Below the pieces are notes generated by a model, which worked only from the letters and a program-made list of their open reading frames with translations, did no database searches and was not told the DNA's origin. From the NCBI RefSeq assembly GCF_010894405.1, contig NZ_JAAIYA010000012.1, positions 135,444 to 199,443 on the forward strand: a DNA stretch of 64,000 nt. Direction: 5' to 3'. Positions 50,360-59,124 of this stretch are shown here, piece by piece. The position numbers and the translations under genes were made by a program. The stretch comes from Pyxidicoccus caerfyrddinensis. Its GTDB lineage: Bacteria > Myxococcota > Myxococcia > Myxococcales > Myxococcaceae. Position 1 is the first letter of the stretch. Each line of letters begins with the position of its first letter.

Positions 50360-52147
50360 ATGACGCGGCCTGTGTCCGCCTACGCTCCTCGAAGCGAGCG
50401 CAAGCCGTTGTACGTGAAGGTGGTGACGCAGCCCGCGCTCCATGGGTGCTGGGCCGTCAACATCAGCGACACGGGCATTGGCCTCGTTGCCACTCCGCGT
50501 GACGTCTCGGAGGGGCCGCGCGAGGGCGAGGAGGTGGAACTGTCCTTCTCGCTGCCCGACTCGGGAGAGCACATCCGCGTGCTCGGGGACGTGCGGTGGC
50601 GGCATGACGCGTCCGGGATGGTGACGTCGCTCGGGGTGGTGTTCCGCGCCTTCGAGGGCTCGGACCGCGTGAAGCTGGCGCGCTACCTCACCACCACGCA
50701 CATCCAGGTGGTGGTGGCGTTCGCCAGCGAGCTGGAGGCCCGCGGGGTGCGCGCGGCGATGGAAGGGCAGGCCACGCCCCACTTCGCCTCCCACGTCGAC
50801 GAGGTCCACACGCTGCTGACGCGAGGCGATGCCGCCGCGCTGCTGGTGTGCGGGCACGACGAGGAGCAGGCGCTGGCGCTGGTGCAGTCGCTGGCCCTGC
50901 GCCGCGCGGAGCTGGATGTGTCCGGTGGCGGGCCGCCGAGCGACCTCGCCTCGCGCATCGTCTACTGCGCGCCCGCCGCCCCGGAGCGGCTGGTGGCCCT
51001 CTTCAACGCCGGCCGCATCTTCCGCGCCCCCGGGCCCCACCCCACGCCGGAGGCGCTGCGCCAGGCGGTGCTGGATGCGGGGCGCGAACACGGCGTGCGC
51101 ACCGAGCAGTGGCGCATGGCGCTGGAATTGGAGCGCAACCTGCTGCGCGAGCGGGCGCTGAGCCAGGCGCTCCCAGCGGCCCCGGGCGGCCGGGGCGCGG
51201 ACGAGGTGGGCTTTCGCAGCGGGGCCATGCAGCGGGTGATGGAGATGGTGCGCCTGGTGGCGCCCCACCGCGTGGCGGTGCTGCTGCAGGGCGAGACGGG
51301 CACCGGCAAGGAGGTGCTGGCGCGCATCCTCCACCGGCTCAGCGGGCGCGGGGACGTGTCGCTGGTGGCGCAGGACTGCGGTGCGCTGTCGGAGACGCTG
51401 CTGGAGAGCGAGCTGTTCGGCCACGTGAAGGGCGCCTTCACCGGCGCGGTGGCGGACCACCCGGGCCTGTTCGTGCTCGCCAACGGCGGCACCATCTTCC
51501 TGGACGAAATCGAGAACACCACCCCCAACCTCCAGGCGAAGCTCCTGCGCGTGCTGGAGACGGGGGACGTGCGCCCGGTGGGTGGTCCCCAGGTGCGCCA
51601 CGTGGACGTGCGCGTGGTGGCCGCCAGCAACAAGGACCTGGGCGAGGAGGTGCGCGCCGGCCGCTTCCGCGCGGACCTCTTCTACCGGCTCAACAGCTTC
51701 ACCATCGACATCCCGCCCCTGCGGGACCGGCCCGAGGACGTGCCCGAGCTGGCGCGCTACTTCCTGGAGCTGTTCAACCGCGTCCTCAAGCGCTCCGCCA
51801 GCGGCATCGCTCCAGACGCGGAGGACGCGCTCCGCGCCCATGCGTGGCCGGGCAACGTGCGCGAGTTGCGCAACGTCATGGAGCGCGCCGTGCTCCTGTC
51901 CCGCCCGGGCGAGGTGGTGACGCAGCGGCTCCTACCGCCGGTGCTGGGCGCCACGGTGCCGGTGCGCAACGAGCACGCCGGGGACGGCTCGCTGCGCGCG
52001 CGGCTGGAGCGGGTGGAGCGCGAGCTCATCCGCGAGGCGCTGGAGCGCCACGGCGGTGTACTGCGGCGCGCGGCTGTGGCGCTGGGCATGGACCCGGTGA
52101 CGCTGGGCCGCAGGGCCCGGCGCCACGGCCTCTGGAAGGCGGACTAG
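50360..52147 (+). CDS. sigma-54-dependent activator with PilZ and pseudo-receiver domains
   Basis: A 595-residue enhancer-binding protein. Residues about 10-110 are a PilZ-like domain with NISDTGIGL (NxSxxG) but only a partial RxxxR motif (RSERK), so c-di-GMP binding is uncertain. Residues about 115-235 resemble a receiver whose phospho-Asp position reads LLVCGHDEE, i.e. no acceptor. The AAA+ core carries Walker A GETGTGKE, GAFTGA (sigma-54 contact loop), Walker B GTIFLDEIE and an Arg-finger region. The C-terminal Fis-type helix-turn-helix is LRRAAVALGMDPVTLGRRAR. It activates RpoN promoters, probably gated by the N-terminal domains rather than by phosphorylation. Confidence 0.92.
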   Translation: MTRPVSAYAPRSERKPLYVKVVTQPALHGCWAVNISDTGIGLVATPRDVSEGPREGEEVELSFSLPDSGEHIRVLGDVRWRHDASGMVTSLGVVFRAFEGSDRVKLARYLTTTHIQVVVAFASELEARGVRAAMEGQATPHFASHVDEVHTLLTRGDAAALLVCGHDEEQALALVQSLALRRAELDVSGGGPPSDLASRIVYCAPAAPERLVALFNAGRIFRAPGPHPTPEALRQAVLDAGREHGVRTEQWRMALELERNLLRERALSQALPAAPGGRGADEVGFRSGAMQRVMEMVRLVAPHRVAVLLQGETGTGKEVLARILHRLSGRGDVSLVAQDCGALSETLLESELFGHVKGAFTGAVADHPGLFVLANGGTIFLDEIENTTPNLQAKLLRVLETGDVRPVGGPQVRHVDVRVVAASNKDLGEEVRAGRFRADLFYRLNSFTIDIPPLRDRPEDVPELARYFLELFNRVLKRSASGIAPDAEDALRAHAWPGNVRELRNVMERAVLLSRPGEVVTQRLLPPVLGATVPVRNEHAGDGSLRARLERVERELIREALERHGGVLRRAAVALGMDPVTLGRRARRHGLWKAD

Positions 52148-52167
52148 CTTTCCGCCCTCGTCGGGCT

Positions 52168-53568
52168 TCAGTGCGCCTTCACCCACTGGAGCAGCGGCTT
52201 CCACACGCGCTCCTGCGCGTCGTCCGCGAGGAACAGGTCCGCGTGCCCGTAGTCGAGGGCGCGGGCCGCCTCCGGCAGCGTCCGCGCCGTGAGGATGGTG
52301 ACGTCCTGGCTGCCCAGCAGCGTGAGGGTGTGCTCGCCATAGCGGCCCACGCCGCCCGCGGCGCCCACGTACAGCACCGGCACCTTCACCTTGTCGAGGT
52401 TGTCGTCGTACGGCACCGGCAGGCCGCACGCCCACGCCTCCGTCTCCACCACCTCGTTGAGGCTCTGGTACGGGGCGGCGCGCTGCGCGTACTCGTAGAG
52501 GTAGGCCTCGCGGGTGAAGGTCAGCGTCTCCGGAAGGCCGAGCGCGTCCGGCATGCCGGCCATCAGGTGGTAGCCCGGGGTGATGGCCTTGAGCGGCGCC
52601 AGCAGCGCACCCGTGGCCGCCGCGGAGACGATGGCCGCCTTGCGGTTGGTGGGCTTGCCGGTGCCGGGGCCGAACACGTCCTCGGGCAGCAGCGGCGACG
52701 GCGCGTTGGGCGCCGTGGCGGCGAACTGGCCGAGCAGCTGCAGCGTGACGCCGGGCGCGGGGCCCAGGAGGCCGCCCTCCACCCGGCCCGACTGCCGCGC
52801 CGCCTTCAGCGCCGTGTAGCGCTCACACGCAAAGACCTGCTGCTGCGCGTCCTGGGGCGCATAGCGCAGCACCATGTCCACGGGGATGAAGCCATCCACC
52901 TGGCGCAGTCCGCGCGGCAGCTTCGCGTCCAGGTTCATGTATGCGTACGCCACCGCCGCGCCCCGGCTCCAGCCCATCAGGTGCATGGAGCCATTGCCAC
53001 CGCTCCCGGTGATGAGCCGCAGCGCCCGCGCCACGGTGAGGCCCGTGCCCACGTCCTGCGCGTGCGTGCCCAGCGTCCAGTTCGCCATGAAGGAGAAGTC
53101 CTGCGTCTCCAGCGGCACCCCTGCCCACCGCAGGTCGATGCCCCACACGTCCACGCCCTCCTTCGCCAGGAAGGCGGCGATGGAGCGGTCCGCCGGCACC
53201 TGCGCCGAGCCCACGCTGGAGAGGAAGGCCGCCTCGAAGCCCCACCCGTCGCCGTGCACCATGAAGACGGAGCGGTTCGTGCGCGCCGGCCGCCACGGGC
53301 CGTCCTCGCGCACCACGCGGTGGAGGGTGATGAAGTCGAACGCGCCCGGGCCCACGCGAACCCGCAGGCGGTAGTGCGCCACGTTGCCGAACAGCACCTC
53401 GCGCGCGTCGGACCAGGCCGGAGCCTGCTTCGCGTCCACGCCCTGGAGCGTGGCCTCCGCGGAAACAATCGGGAGCGACTCATCAGACGGGCCAGCCAGC
53501 CCTGTCTCACCACCACAACCCAGCGTCACACCGGCCAGCGAGACACAGAGAATGAACAAGAAACGCAT
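52168..53568 (-). CDS. alpha/beta-hydrolase lipoprotein
   Basis: A 466-residue exported protein. The signal peptide ends LAGVTLGC, a lipobox-like site near residue 18. An alpha/beta-hydrolase fold follows with oxyanion strand SVFMVHGDGWG, nucleophile elbow GWSRGAA (Ser near residue 200) and a C-terminal His in LDYGHADLF. Esterase, lipase or amidase activity is plausible; the substrate is unknown. Convergent with the sigma-54 activator, 20 nt between stops. Confidence 0.82.
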   Translation of the reverse strand: MRFLFILCVSLAGVTLGCGGETGLAGPSDESLPIVSAEATLQGVDAKQAPAWSDAREVLFGNVAHYRLRVRVGPGAFDFITLHRVVREDGPWRPARTNRSVFMVHGDGWGFEAAFLSSVGSAQVPADRSIAAFLAKEGVDVWGIDLRWAGVPLETQDFSFMANWTLGTHAQDVGTGLTVARALRLITGSGGNGSMHLMGWSRGAAVAYAYMNLDAKLPRGLRQVDGFIPVDMVLRYAPQDAQQQVFACERYTALKAARQSGRVEGGLLGPAPGVTLQLLGQFAATAPNAPSPLLPEDVFGPGTGKPTNRKAAIVSAAATGALLAPLKAITPGYHLMAGMPDALGLPETLTFTREAYLYEYAQRAAPYQSLNEVVETEAWACGLPVPYDDNLDKVKVPVLYVGAAGGVGRYGEHTLTLLGSQDVTILTARTLPEAARALDYGHADLFLADDAQERVWKPLLQWVKAH

Positions 53569-54050
53569 ACAGACCTCGAATCAACGGAAGGGGTTCGGAG
53601 GAAGCTGACCGCCGGCCCGGCGCTTCCCCTGCTGTGTCGCCCTCCGAGCAGAATCCAAGCCACCCCCCAAACCCTTGGATTCCCAGGAGTGCTTTCCAGA
53701 CGTGAGCTTCATGTGTGAAGCCCACTCTGGATCGAACCCCTGACATGCCCTGCCAGGTACGGGACTTCCGAGCCTGCTTCACCACTGAAGCGGGCACGTC
53801 ACCCGTGCGGCACCTCGCGCGAGCGAGTGGCCGCCGGCAGTGCATGGACTGGGGGCGATGAGCGTGCGCCACTAAACACAGGAGGGAAGAACCAGCAAGG
53901 ACGGATTAGTCCCCGAGGACGGCACGCCTGCCTGGGTCCTGACAGCACCGGAGGACGTGAAGGGATGCTGAACACCCGAGTCTTTTCTGCCCTCGCACCT
54001 CCGAGGGGAACAGGCGCACATGGGAGGTGTAGCGCTACCCGGGAGGCCCC
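53569..54050. other. 482-nt intergenic region without a protein gene
   Basis: This divergent space lies between the hydrolase lipoprotein and the ThiF-like gene. It contains the structured element at 53702-53795 and the leader of the ThiF-like gene. Open frames that cross it have no ribosome-binding sites and unnatural composition, so I see no protein gene. Confidence 0.5.
53702..53795 (-). ncRNA. tRNA-like structured element, probably degenerate or another small RNA
   Basis: Two hairpins share the same arm: GTGAGCTTCA-N4-TGAAGCCCAC (53702-53725) and CCTGCTTCA-N4-TGAAGCGGG (53773-53794). Read on the minus strand, GCCCGCT (53795-53789) can pair fully with AGTGGGC (53726-53720), exactly 76 nt end to end. 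A D-loop-like AGTGGT and a T-loop-like TTCGATC occur in between. However, the T stem and an anticodon arm do not form properly and no CCA is encoded. It is a tRNA relic, a small RNA, or coincidence. Confidence 0.25.
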
Positions 54051-54881
54051 ATGGTGGAACCACGTTTCCAGCGCAACCTCGGTGTCATCGGTCCTGCAAC
54101 GATGACGCGGCTCTCACACACGCACGTGCTCGTCGCGGGCGTGGGCGGGGCGGGAGGACAGTGCGCGGTGGACCTGGCCCGGATGGGGATTGGCGTCCTC
54201 ACGCTCGCGGACTTCGACACGTACGAGCGGCACAACATGAACCGGCAGGTGGGCTGCTTCGAGAGCACGCTGGGCCAGTCCAAGGTGGAGGTGGTGGGGC
54301 GGATGTGCCTGGACATCCACCCGGACCTGCGGCTGCGGCGGGTGCACGAGGGCATCACCGGAGACACGGCGGAGGCGGTGCTCGCGGGCGGCGCGGGGCT
54401 GCCGCCGGTGGACTACGTGGTGGAGGTCATCGACATCGCGGGCGCGCTCGAGAAGCAGGCGCTCCACCGGGCGTGCCGCGCGCGCGGCGTGCCCATCATG
54501 ACGGGGCTGATGCTGGGCTTCGGCGCGGCGCTGCACGTCTTCCAGCCGGACGCGCCGCACTACGAGGAGCTCTACATCCTGCCGGACGGCCGCATCGACC
54601 TGCCGGCCATCATCCCCCACCTGGGCAGCTACATGCTCCAGGAGTACATGGACGCGTGCTACCAGGGCACGGGGCACGCGCCCACGTGCGTGGTGGGCGC
54701 CACCACCGCGGCGGGGATGATGGTGAGCGAGCTGATGCGCGGAGTGATGCACGGGCCACGCGCCATGGTGTCGTGGCCCGAGTACCTCTACGTGGACTTC
54801 TTCGACCACCGCTACGTCCGGGCGTCGCTGAAGCCCCGCCGGCCCCAGCTCACACCACGCCGCGCGTCCGCGCCTCGTTGA
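54051..54881 (+). CDS. ThiF/MoeB/E1-like adenylyltransferase
   Basis: A 276-residue E1-like enzyme; ATG 54051 follows GGGAGGCCCC. The nucleotide-binding loop GVGGAGG is at residues 30-36, the acidic strand is LADFDTYERHNMNRQVG with the Asp and Asn/Arg used for ATP, and a possible active Cys lies in APTCVVGATTAAG near residue 220. ThiF-type enzymes adenylate the C-terminus of a ubiquitin-like sulphur carrier or another carboxylate. No sulphur-carrier gene or Cys-x-x-Cys zinc site is seen here, so the partner is unknown. The 3' end overlaps the convergent SpoIIAA-like gene by 32 nt. Confidence 0.87.
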   Translation: MVEPRFQRNLGVIGPATMTRLSHTHVLVAGVGGAGGQCAVDLARMGIGVLTLADFDTYERHNMNRQVGCFESTLGQSKVEVVGRMCLDIHPDLRLRRVHEGITGDTAEAVLAGGAGLPPVDYVVEVIDIAGALEKQALHRACRARGVPIMTGLMLGFGAALHVFQPDAPHYEELYILPDGRIDLPAIIPHLGSYMLQEYMDACYQGTGHAPTCVVGATTAAGMMVSELMRGVMHGPRAMVSWPEYLYVDFFDHRYVRASLKPRRPQLTPRRASAPR

Positions 54882-55296
54882 TGACCTTCACGCCGTCCAC
54901 GCCCAGGCGCTTGCTCAGGTACGGCGCCACCATGTCCGCGTGCTTGTGCACGCGGTGGTACGCCTCGTCGTAGGTGCGCGTGACGAGGTTGATGCCGGAG
55001 ATGATGACCCGCTGGAGGTTGTACTGCAGGTCATTGCCCTCGACGATGGCGTGAATCTCCGAGAAGAGCGGCCGCGCGTCCGACTGGAGGTTGGACAGGT
55101 GGCGGCGCTGCTCGGTGTTGGGCACGGACGACTTCGGAGACAGGCTCGCCACCAGCACCAGCGGCGGCTTGAGCTCCTCGTACACGTCCCGCATCTGCGT
55201 GAAGACGGTCCGGATTTCCTCGTGGCTGGGAGGCGCCTCCCAGCGGAGGAAGAAGACCCTGTCGATGATGGCTGTCTTGAAGACCGGAGTTCCCAT
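54850..55296 (-). CDS. SpoIIAA/STAS-like small protein
   Basis: A 148-residue protein, ATG 55296 after GAGACGTC. The strand-helix pattern (VFFLRWEAPPSHEEIRTVFTQMRDVYEELKPPLVLVASLS) resembles SpoIIAA-like/STAS folds, with a helical C-terminal half containing HRVHKHADMVAPYLSKRLG. No catalytic motif is visible. It is convergent with and overlaps the ThiF-like gene. Such proteins can act as anti-sigma antagonists or membrane-recruited regulators, but nothing in this context decides the role. Confidence 0.6.
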   Translation of the reverse strand: MGTPVFKTAIIDRVFFLRWEAPPSHEEIRTVFTQMRDVYEELKPPLVLVASLSPKSSVPNTEQRRHLSNLQSDARPLFSEIHAIVEGNDLQYNLQRVIISGINLVTRTYDEAYHRVHKHADMVAPYLSKRLGVDGVKVINEARTRGVV

Positions 55297-55634
55297 GACG
55301 TCTCACTGCTCCTTCGCGCAAAAAGACCGGAAGCTCCCGGTCCCCCTCTCACCCGCAAACGCATGACGCTGGCGGGCGGTTCTGGGGCGCATGGTGCGCG
55401 TGGCGTAGGCGGACGGAATCAGACCCCGGGGCCGGCATCTGCGGCAGGACAGAGCAGGCCGCTCCGGCGTCTTCCAGCGTCGAAGGCGTCGGTATTGGAG
55501 CGGGTTGCGATGTCGGGGAGTGGATGCTCGCGGCGGCGCATGGCGCCCGTCATCGCGAGCGGCCCCACGCAAGCGCGGGGCCGGTACGACAAGGCCGGGG
55601 CCCCGCCAGTGAAGCGGCGGGGCCCCGGGAAACG
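55297..55634. other. 338-nt intergenic region
   Basis: Between two minus-strand genes. It holds the terminator of the penicillin-acylase-family gene at 55595-55628 and the promoter region of the SpoIIAA-like gene. I see no protein gene in it. Confidence 0.5.
55595..55628 (-). terminator. terminator of the penicillin-acylase-family gene
   Basis: A perfect 13-bp stem: CCGGGGCCCCGCC (55595-55607) and GGCGGGGCCCCGG (55616-55628) with an 8-nt loop, beginning 7 nt after the gene stop. Only a weak T-containing stretch follows on the minus strand. Confidence 0.7.
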
Positions 55635-58172
55635 TCAGTTACCGGAGATGGTGATTTCCTCGCCCGGCGCGGCGGCGACTTCCGCGTCCGAGAAGAGGAT
55701 GGGGCGCCACTCCTTGTTGGAGAACAGGCGCGTCTGGTCCGCGAAGTACGGCGAGGTCGGGTCGCTGCTCTCGCTGTACGTCAGCACCGCGCGGCCCTTG
55801 GGGCCCTGGTCGGTGAACTCCATCGCCATGATGAAGCTGCTGCCGTTGTTGACGATGTAGCCGTTGGCGGTGAGGCCCGCCTGGGAGAAGAGCGCGCCCT
55901 GCGGGGCGGTGGGGGCGGCCTCCTCGGCGGTGGACTTGAAGGTGCCGTAGCCGACGACGTTCGCCGTGCCGTCGTAGGCGGTGCCACCGTGGATGGGGAT
56001 GCGCTCGCCGGCGACGCGCGGCGAGTACTGCACCTCGCCCAGCGACTTGTCCACCGCGATGCCCGCGCGGTTCAGCGCGTCCACCGCCTGCGCCAGCCGC
56101 GACAGCACCGTGTCGGCGCCCGTCTCGGGCGCGGGGACCAGCGTGTTGGGCGTGGTGAGGGGGTGCGCCGGGTCGAAGGGCACCGCGTAGAGCGTGCCAC
56201 CGTTGGTGTGCGTGCCGCTCGTGCCGGTGGCGGCGAACTCACGGAACAGCACGGCGCCCACGCTGTTGGTGTTGTAGAGGCCGTCCCAGTTCTTCAGCAC
56301 GGTGCACCCCGCGCTGATGTCCACCGTCTTGGTGGTGGTACCGCTGGTGTAGGTGATGTTCGTCTTCCCCGTGCAGCGCTCGACCAGGCCGTCCCGGAGC
56401 AGCTCCGCCGTCATGCTGCGGTTGCTGAGGATGGCGTTCTCCAGCTCGGTCCGGTTGAACTTGCCATTCGCACCGGACGCGCCGTCCGCGCGCACCTCCA
56501 TGAGCAGCTCCGCGTTCATGCGCGTGCGCGGGCTCTGGCCCGAGGCCTCGAGGCCGTGCAGGGGCGAGAAGCCCGTGAGCGGCGCGTTCGGGTTGGCCAG
56601 CCAGTAGCTGTCGTTGGCGTTGAAGACGAAGTCGGTGCGGTCCAGCTTCGGCACCTTGCTGAAGGGCACGAGGCCGGGGCTGCGGGCCGTGTCGGCGTCG
56701 GTCTGCCACTCGTTCTGCGAGTTGCTGCCGTCCAGCAGCACCAGGCCCAGGCGGGACCAGGCGCCCGCGGCCAGCGGGTCCGCGCCTGCGCCGGGGGCGA
56801 TGCTCGCGCGCCAGGCCTGGATGGCCTCGGCCTTCAGGTTGGGCGTGGGCGTGGCGTCCGTGTACCAGACGTTGCCGTCCTTATCCGCCGCCATGGTGTT
56901 CACCCAGGGAATGCCCTGGACGTCCTCGTAGACCTTCTTGAACTCCGCGAAGCTCTTCGCCTTGTCCATGCCCAGGAACTGCGCCGTCAGCGCGGTGTTC
57001 TCCAGGTTGGCGTCGCGGAAGGTGTACGCCTGCTGGGTGGTCCAGTCGAGCAGGCCGGGGACGGTGATGACCGGGCCGTAGTGGCTCGTGTACATCGTCC
57101 GGGTGACGCTGGTGATCGAGCCCTCGGGCAGCTTCACCTGGATGGTGATGGAGTGCGCGGTCATCTCGCGCTCGCCGCCGTCGTACTTGTATGTGGTGGG
57201 CTTGCCCGCCGCGAGCGGCAGCTTGTACAGCGTCATGCGCTGGCCGGAGGAGAACGTGTGCGTCCAGGCCACGTTCTCGTTGAAGCCGATGAGCACCGCG
57301 GGCACGCCCAGCAGGCCCACCCCGTAGACGTTCAGCTGGCCCGGCACCGTCAGGTGGCTCTCCCACAGCTTGAGCTCACCCTCCCAGGGGAAGTGCGGGT
57401 TGGCCACCACCATGCCGCGGCCGCCCTCGGACTTGTCCTTGCCCAGGGCCCAGCCGTTGCTGCCCACCTCGGACATCTCGGGGCGCGTCACCTTGAAGCT
57501 GCCCGGCGCCGGGACGCCCACGCTGCCGCCGCCCGTGGCCGGTGGCGTGGCCGCGGCGATGGCGAGGATGAGCTGGTAGCTGCTGGCCGCCAGGCCCACG
57601 CTGATGTGGTACGCCAGCAGGTCCTCGGGGGTGATGGGCTTCACCCAGGCCGCGCCCGTGCAGGGCTTGGGCAGGCTGGCCGCCGGCGTCTCCGACACGT
57701 AGCGGTTGAAGCCCGCCGCATAGCCGGTGAGCAGTGCCTTCAGGTCGTCCGGCTGGTTGGGGAAGCTGGCACGGGCCTTCGCAGGCAGGTCCAGCAGCCG
57801 GTACGCGAAGTCGCTGCCCGCGTAGAGGCTGCCGGCGCCCTGGCCCAGGTAGCGGGCGCGCTCGCCGCGCACCTTGAGGATCTGATCCGCCAGGATACAG
57901 ACATGGTTCTGGGCGAAGGCATAGCCCTGGCCATAGCCCAGGCTGCCCATGTCCTTGCCCGTGATGTGGGGGATGCCATGGGCGGTGCGGCGGATCTTCG
58001 CCTCGTACGTAGGCGTCGTCGGGATGGGATCCGGGTCCGTCGGATCTTCCTTGTCATCGCACGCGGTGACGAAGGCCAGGCTCAGCCCGGCGAGGAGGGA
58101 CAGCTGCCAGCGGGTGCTCCGAGTTTTCAGGGGCACTCCGCGCGGATGGGGCGCAGGAGAGGTTGAGTTCAT
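55635..58172 (-). CDS. penicillin/acyl-homoserine-lactone acylase family lipoprotein (Ntn hydrolase)
   Basis: An 845-residue protein with a signal peptide and lipobox AFVTAC near residue 38; the upstream ATG 58172 lacks a clear ribosome-binding site and a GTG 14 codons later is possible. The Ntn-hydrolase pattern is present: ARIRRTAHGIPHI-like opening (here YEAKIRRTAHGIPHI), autoprocessing site VGSNGWALG with nucleophile Ser238 as the new N-terminus of the beta chain, and a later NANDSYWLANP segment typical of the active-site Asn. Family members hydrolyse penicillin, cephalosporin side chains or acyl-homoserine lactones; the true substrate is not readable. Probably periplasmic and membrane-tethered. 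Confidence 0.88.
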   Translation of the reverse strand: MNSTSPAPHPRGVPLKTRSTRWQLSLLAGLSLAFVTACDDKEDPTDPDPIPTTPTYEAKIRRTAHGIPHITGKDMGSLGYGQGYAFAQNHVCILADQILKVRGERARYLGQGAGSLYAGSDFAYRLLDLPAKARASFPNQPDDLKALLTGYAAGFNRYVSETPAASLPKPCTGAAWVKPITPEDLLAYHISVGLAASSYQLILAIAAATPPATGGGSVGVPAPGSFKVTRPEMSEVGSNGWALGKDKSEGGRGMVVANPHFPWEGELKLWESHLTVPGQLNVYGVGLLGVPAVLIGFNENVAWTHTFSSGQRMTLYKLPLAAGKPTTYKYDGGEREMTAHSITIQVKLPEGSITSVTRTMYTSHYGPVITVPGLLDWTTQQAYTFRDANLENTALTAQFLGMDKAKSFAEFKKVYEDVQGIPWVNTMAADKDGNVWYTDATPTPNLKAEAIQAWRASIAPGAGADPLAAGAWSRLGLVLLDGSNSQNEWQTDADTARSPGLVPFSKVPKLDRTDFVFNANDSYWLANPNAPLTGFSPLHGLEASGQSPRTRMNAELLMEVRADGASGANGKFNRTELENAILSNRSMTAELLRDGLVERCTGKTNITYTSGTTTKTVDISAGCTVLKNWDGLYNTNSVGAVLFREFAATGTSGTHTNGGTLYAVPFDPAHPLTTPNTLVPAPETGADTVLSRLAQAVDALNRAGIAVDKSLGEVQYSPRVAGERIPIHGGTAYDGTANVVGYGTFKSTAEEAAPTAPQGALFSQAGLTANGYIVNNGSSFIMAMEFTDQGPKGRAVLTYSESSDPTSPYFADQTRLFSNKEWRPILFSDAEVAAAPGEEITISGN

Positions 58173-58317
58173 GACAGTGTTCGAGCGTAGGGAGGGGTGG
58201 ATCGCAACGTCAAAAGTTTTCTGGGAATGGACAATTTCCCGCCCCAGCGTACCAGACGTGACTTCCGAGCACGAGGCGACGGGCAGTGAAGAACGGGTGT
58301 GCTAGGAGAACCCGCAT

Positions 58318-58962
58318 ATGACGACCGAGCCGCAAGGTGCCCGCCGTCCGCGCCGCCACTTCTCGATGATCCGCACGTTCGTGCTGGCCGACTTCGTGAC
58401 GCTGGGCAACGGCTTCGCGGGAGCGGGGGCCATCCTCGCCGCGATGCAGTTCCTGGCCTCCGGGGAGCGGGGCTGGCTGTGGCTGGCCTTCGGGCTGATG
58501 CCCATGGCGCTGCTCCTGGACTTCCTCGACGGGCGCATCGCCCGGTGGCGCTACAAGAAGTCGCCCCTGGGGGCGGACCTGGATTCACTGGCGGACGTCA
58601 TCTCCTTCGGCATGGCGCCGGCGGCGCTGGGCTTCGCGGTGGGGATGCGCGGCGCGCTGGATGTCGCGGTGCTCCTCTATTTCGTCGCCTGCGGCATCAG
58701 CCGGCTGGCGCGCTTCAACGTCACCTCCGCGGAGCTGGCGGACGCGTCGGGGAAGGTGAAGTACTTCGAGGGCACACCCATTCCCACCAGCCTCGCGCTC
58801 GTCATGGTGCTGGCGGCGGCCACGTGGATGGGGCGCATCGGTCCGGACCTGCTCGGCGGGGTGTGGGATATGGGCCCGGTGTCGCTGCACCCGCTCACCC
58901 TGCTGTACGCGGCGAGCGGCAGCGCGATGATCAGCAAGACACTGCGAATCCCGAAGATTTGA
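58318..58962 (+). CDS. pssA: CDP-diacylglycerol-serine O-phosphatidyltransferase
   Basis: A 214-residue integral membrane enzyme. The complete CDP-alcohol phosphotransferase signature DGx2ARx8Gx3Dx3D is present: Asp71, Gly72, Ala75, Arg76, Gly85, Asp89 and Asp93. Several transmembrane helices surround it (FVTLGNGFAGAGAIL, LWLAFGLMPMALLLDFL, LALVMVLAAA). The type II serine-specific form makes phosphatidylserine, precursor of phosphatidylethanolamine. The size and the C-terminal helix pattern fit PssA better than phosphatidylglycerophosphate synthase. Followed directly by a strong terminator. Confidence 0.88.
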   Translation: MTTEPQGARRPRRHFSMIRTFVLADFVTLGNGFAGAGAILAAMQFLASGERGWLWLAFGLMPMALLLDFLDGRIARWRYKKSPLGADLDSLADVISFGMAPAALGFAVGMRGALDVAVLLYFVACGISRLARFNVTSAELADASGKVKYFEGTPIPTSLALVMVLAAATWMGRIGPDLLGGVWDMGPVSLHPLTLLYAASGSAMISKTLRIPKI

Positions 58963-58997
58963 AACCGGACATGGGGCCCCCATGAGGCTCCGGTTTT
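58962..58997 (+). terminator. intrinsic terminator of pssA
   Basis: AAACCGGA (58962-58969) pairs with TCCGGTTT (58989-58996). An inner palindrome, ATGGGG/CCCCAT, sits between them, and the stem is followed by TTTT. It begins at the last base of the pssA stop codon. This is the only terminator in the window with a clear U-tract. Confidence 0.8.
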
Positions 58998-59124
58998 CCC
59001 ACCCGTGGGTGGTTGCCCGCCCTGGAGTGGGTGCCTAGCTTCGCCACCGATCCGTCCGACCTCCACCATGTGGGGAGAGCGGCGGTCATGGGCGATGGAT
59101 GGTTGTGGGGAAGGGGTGGGAGCC

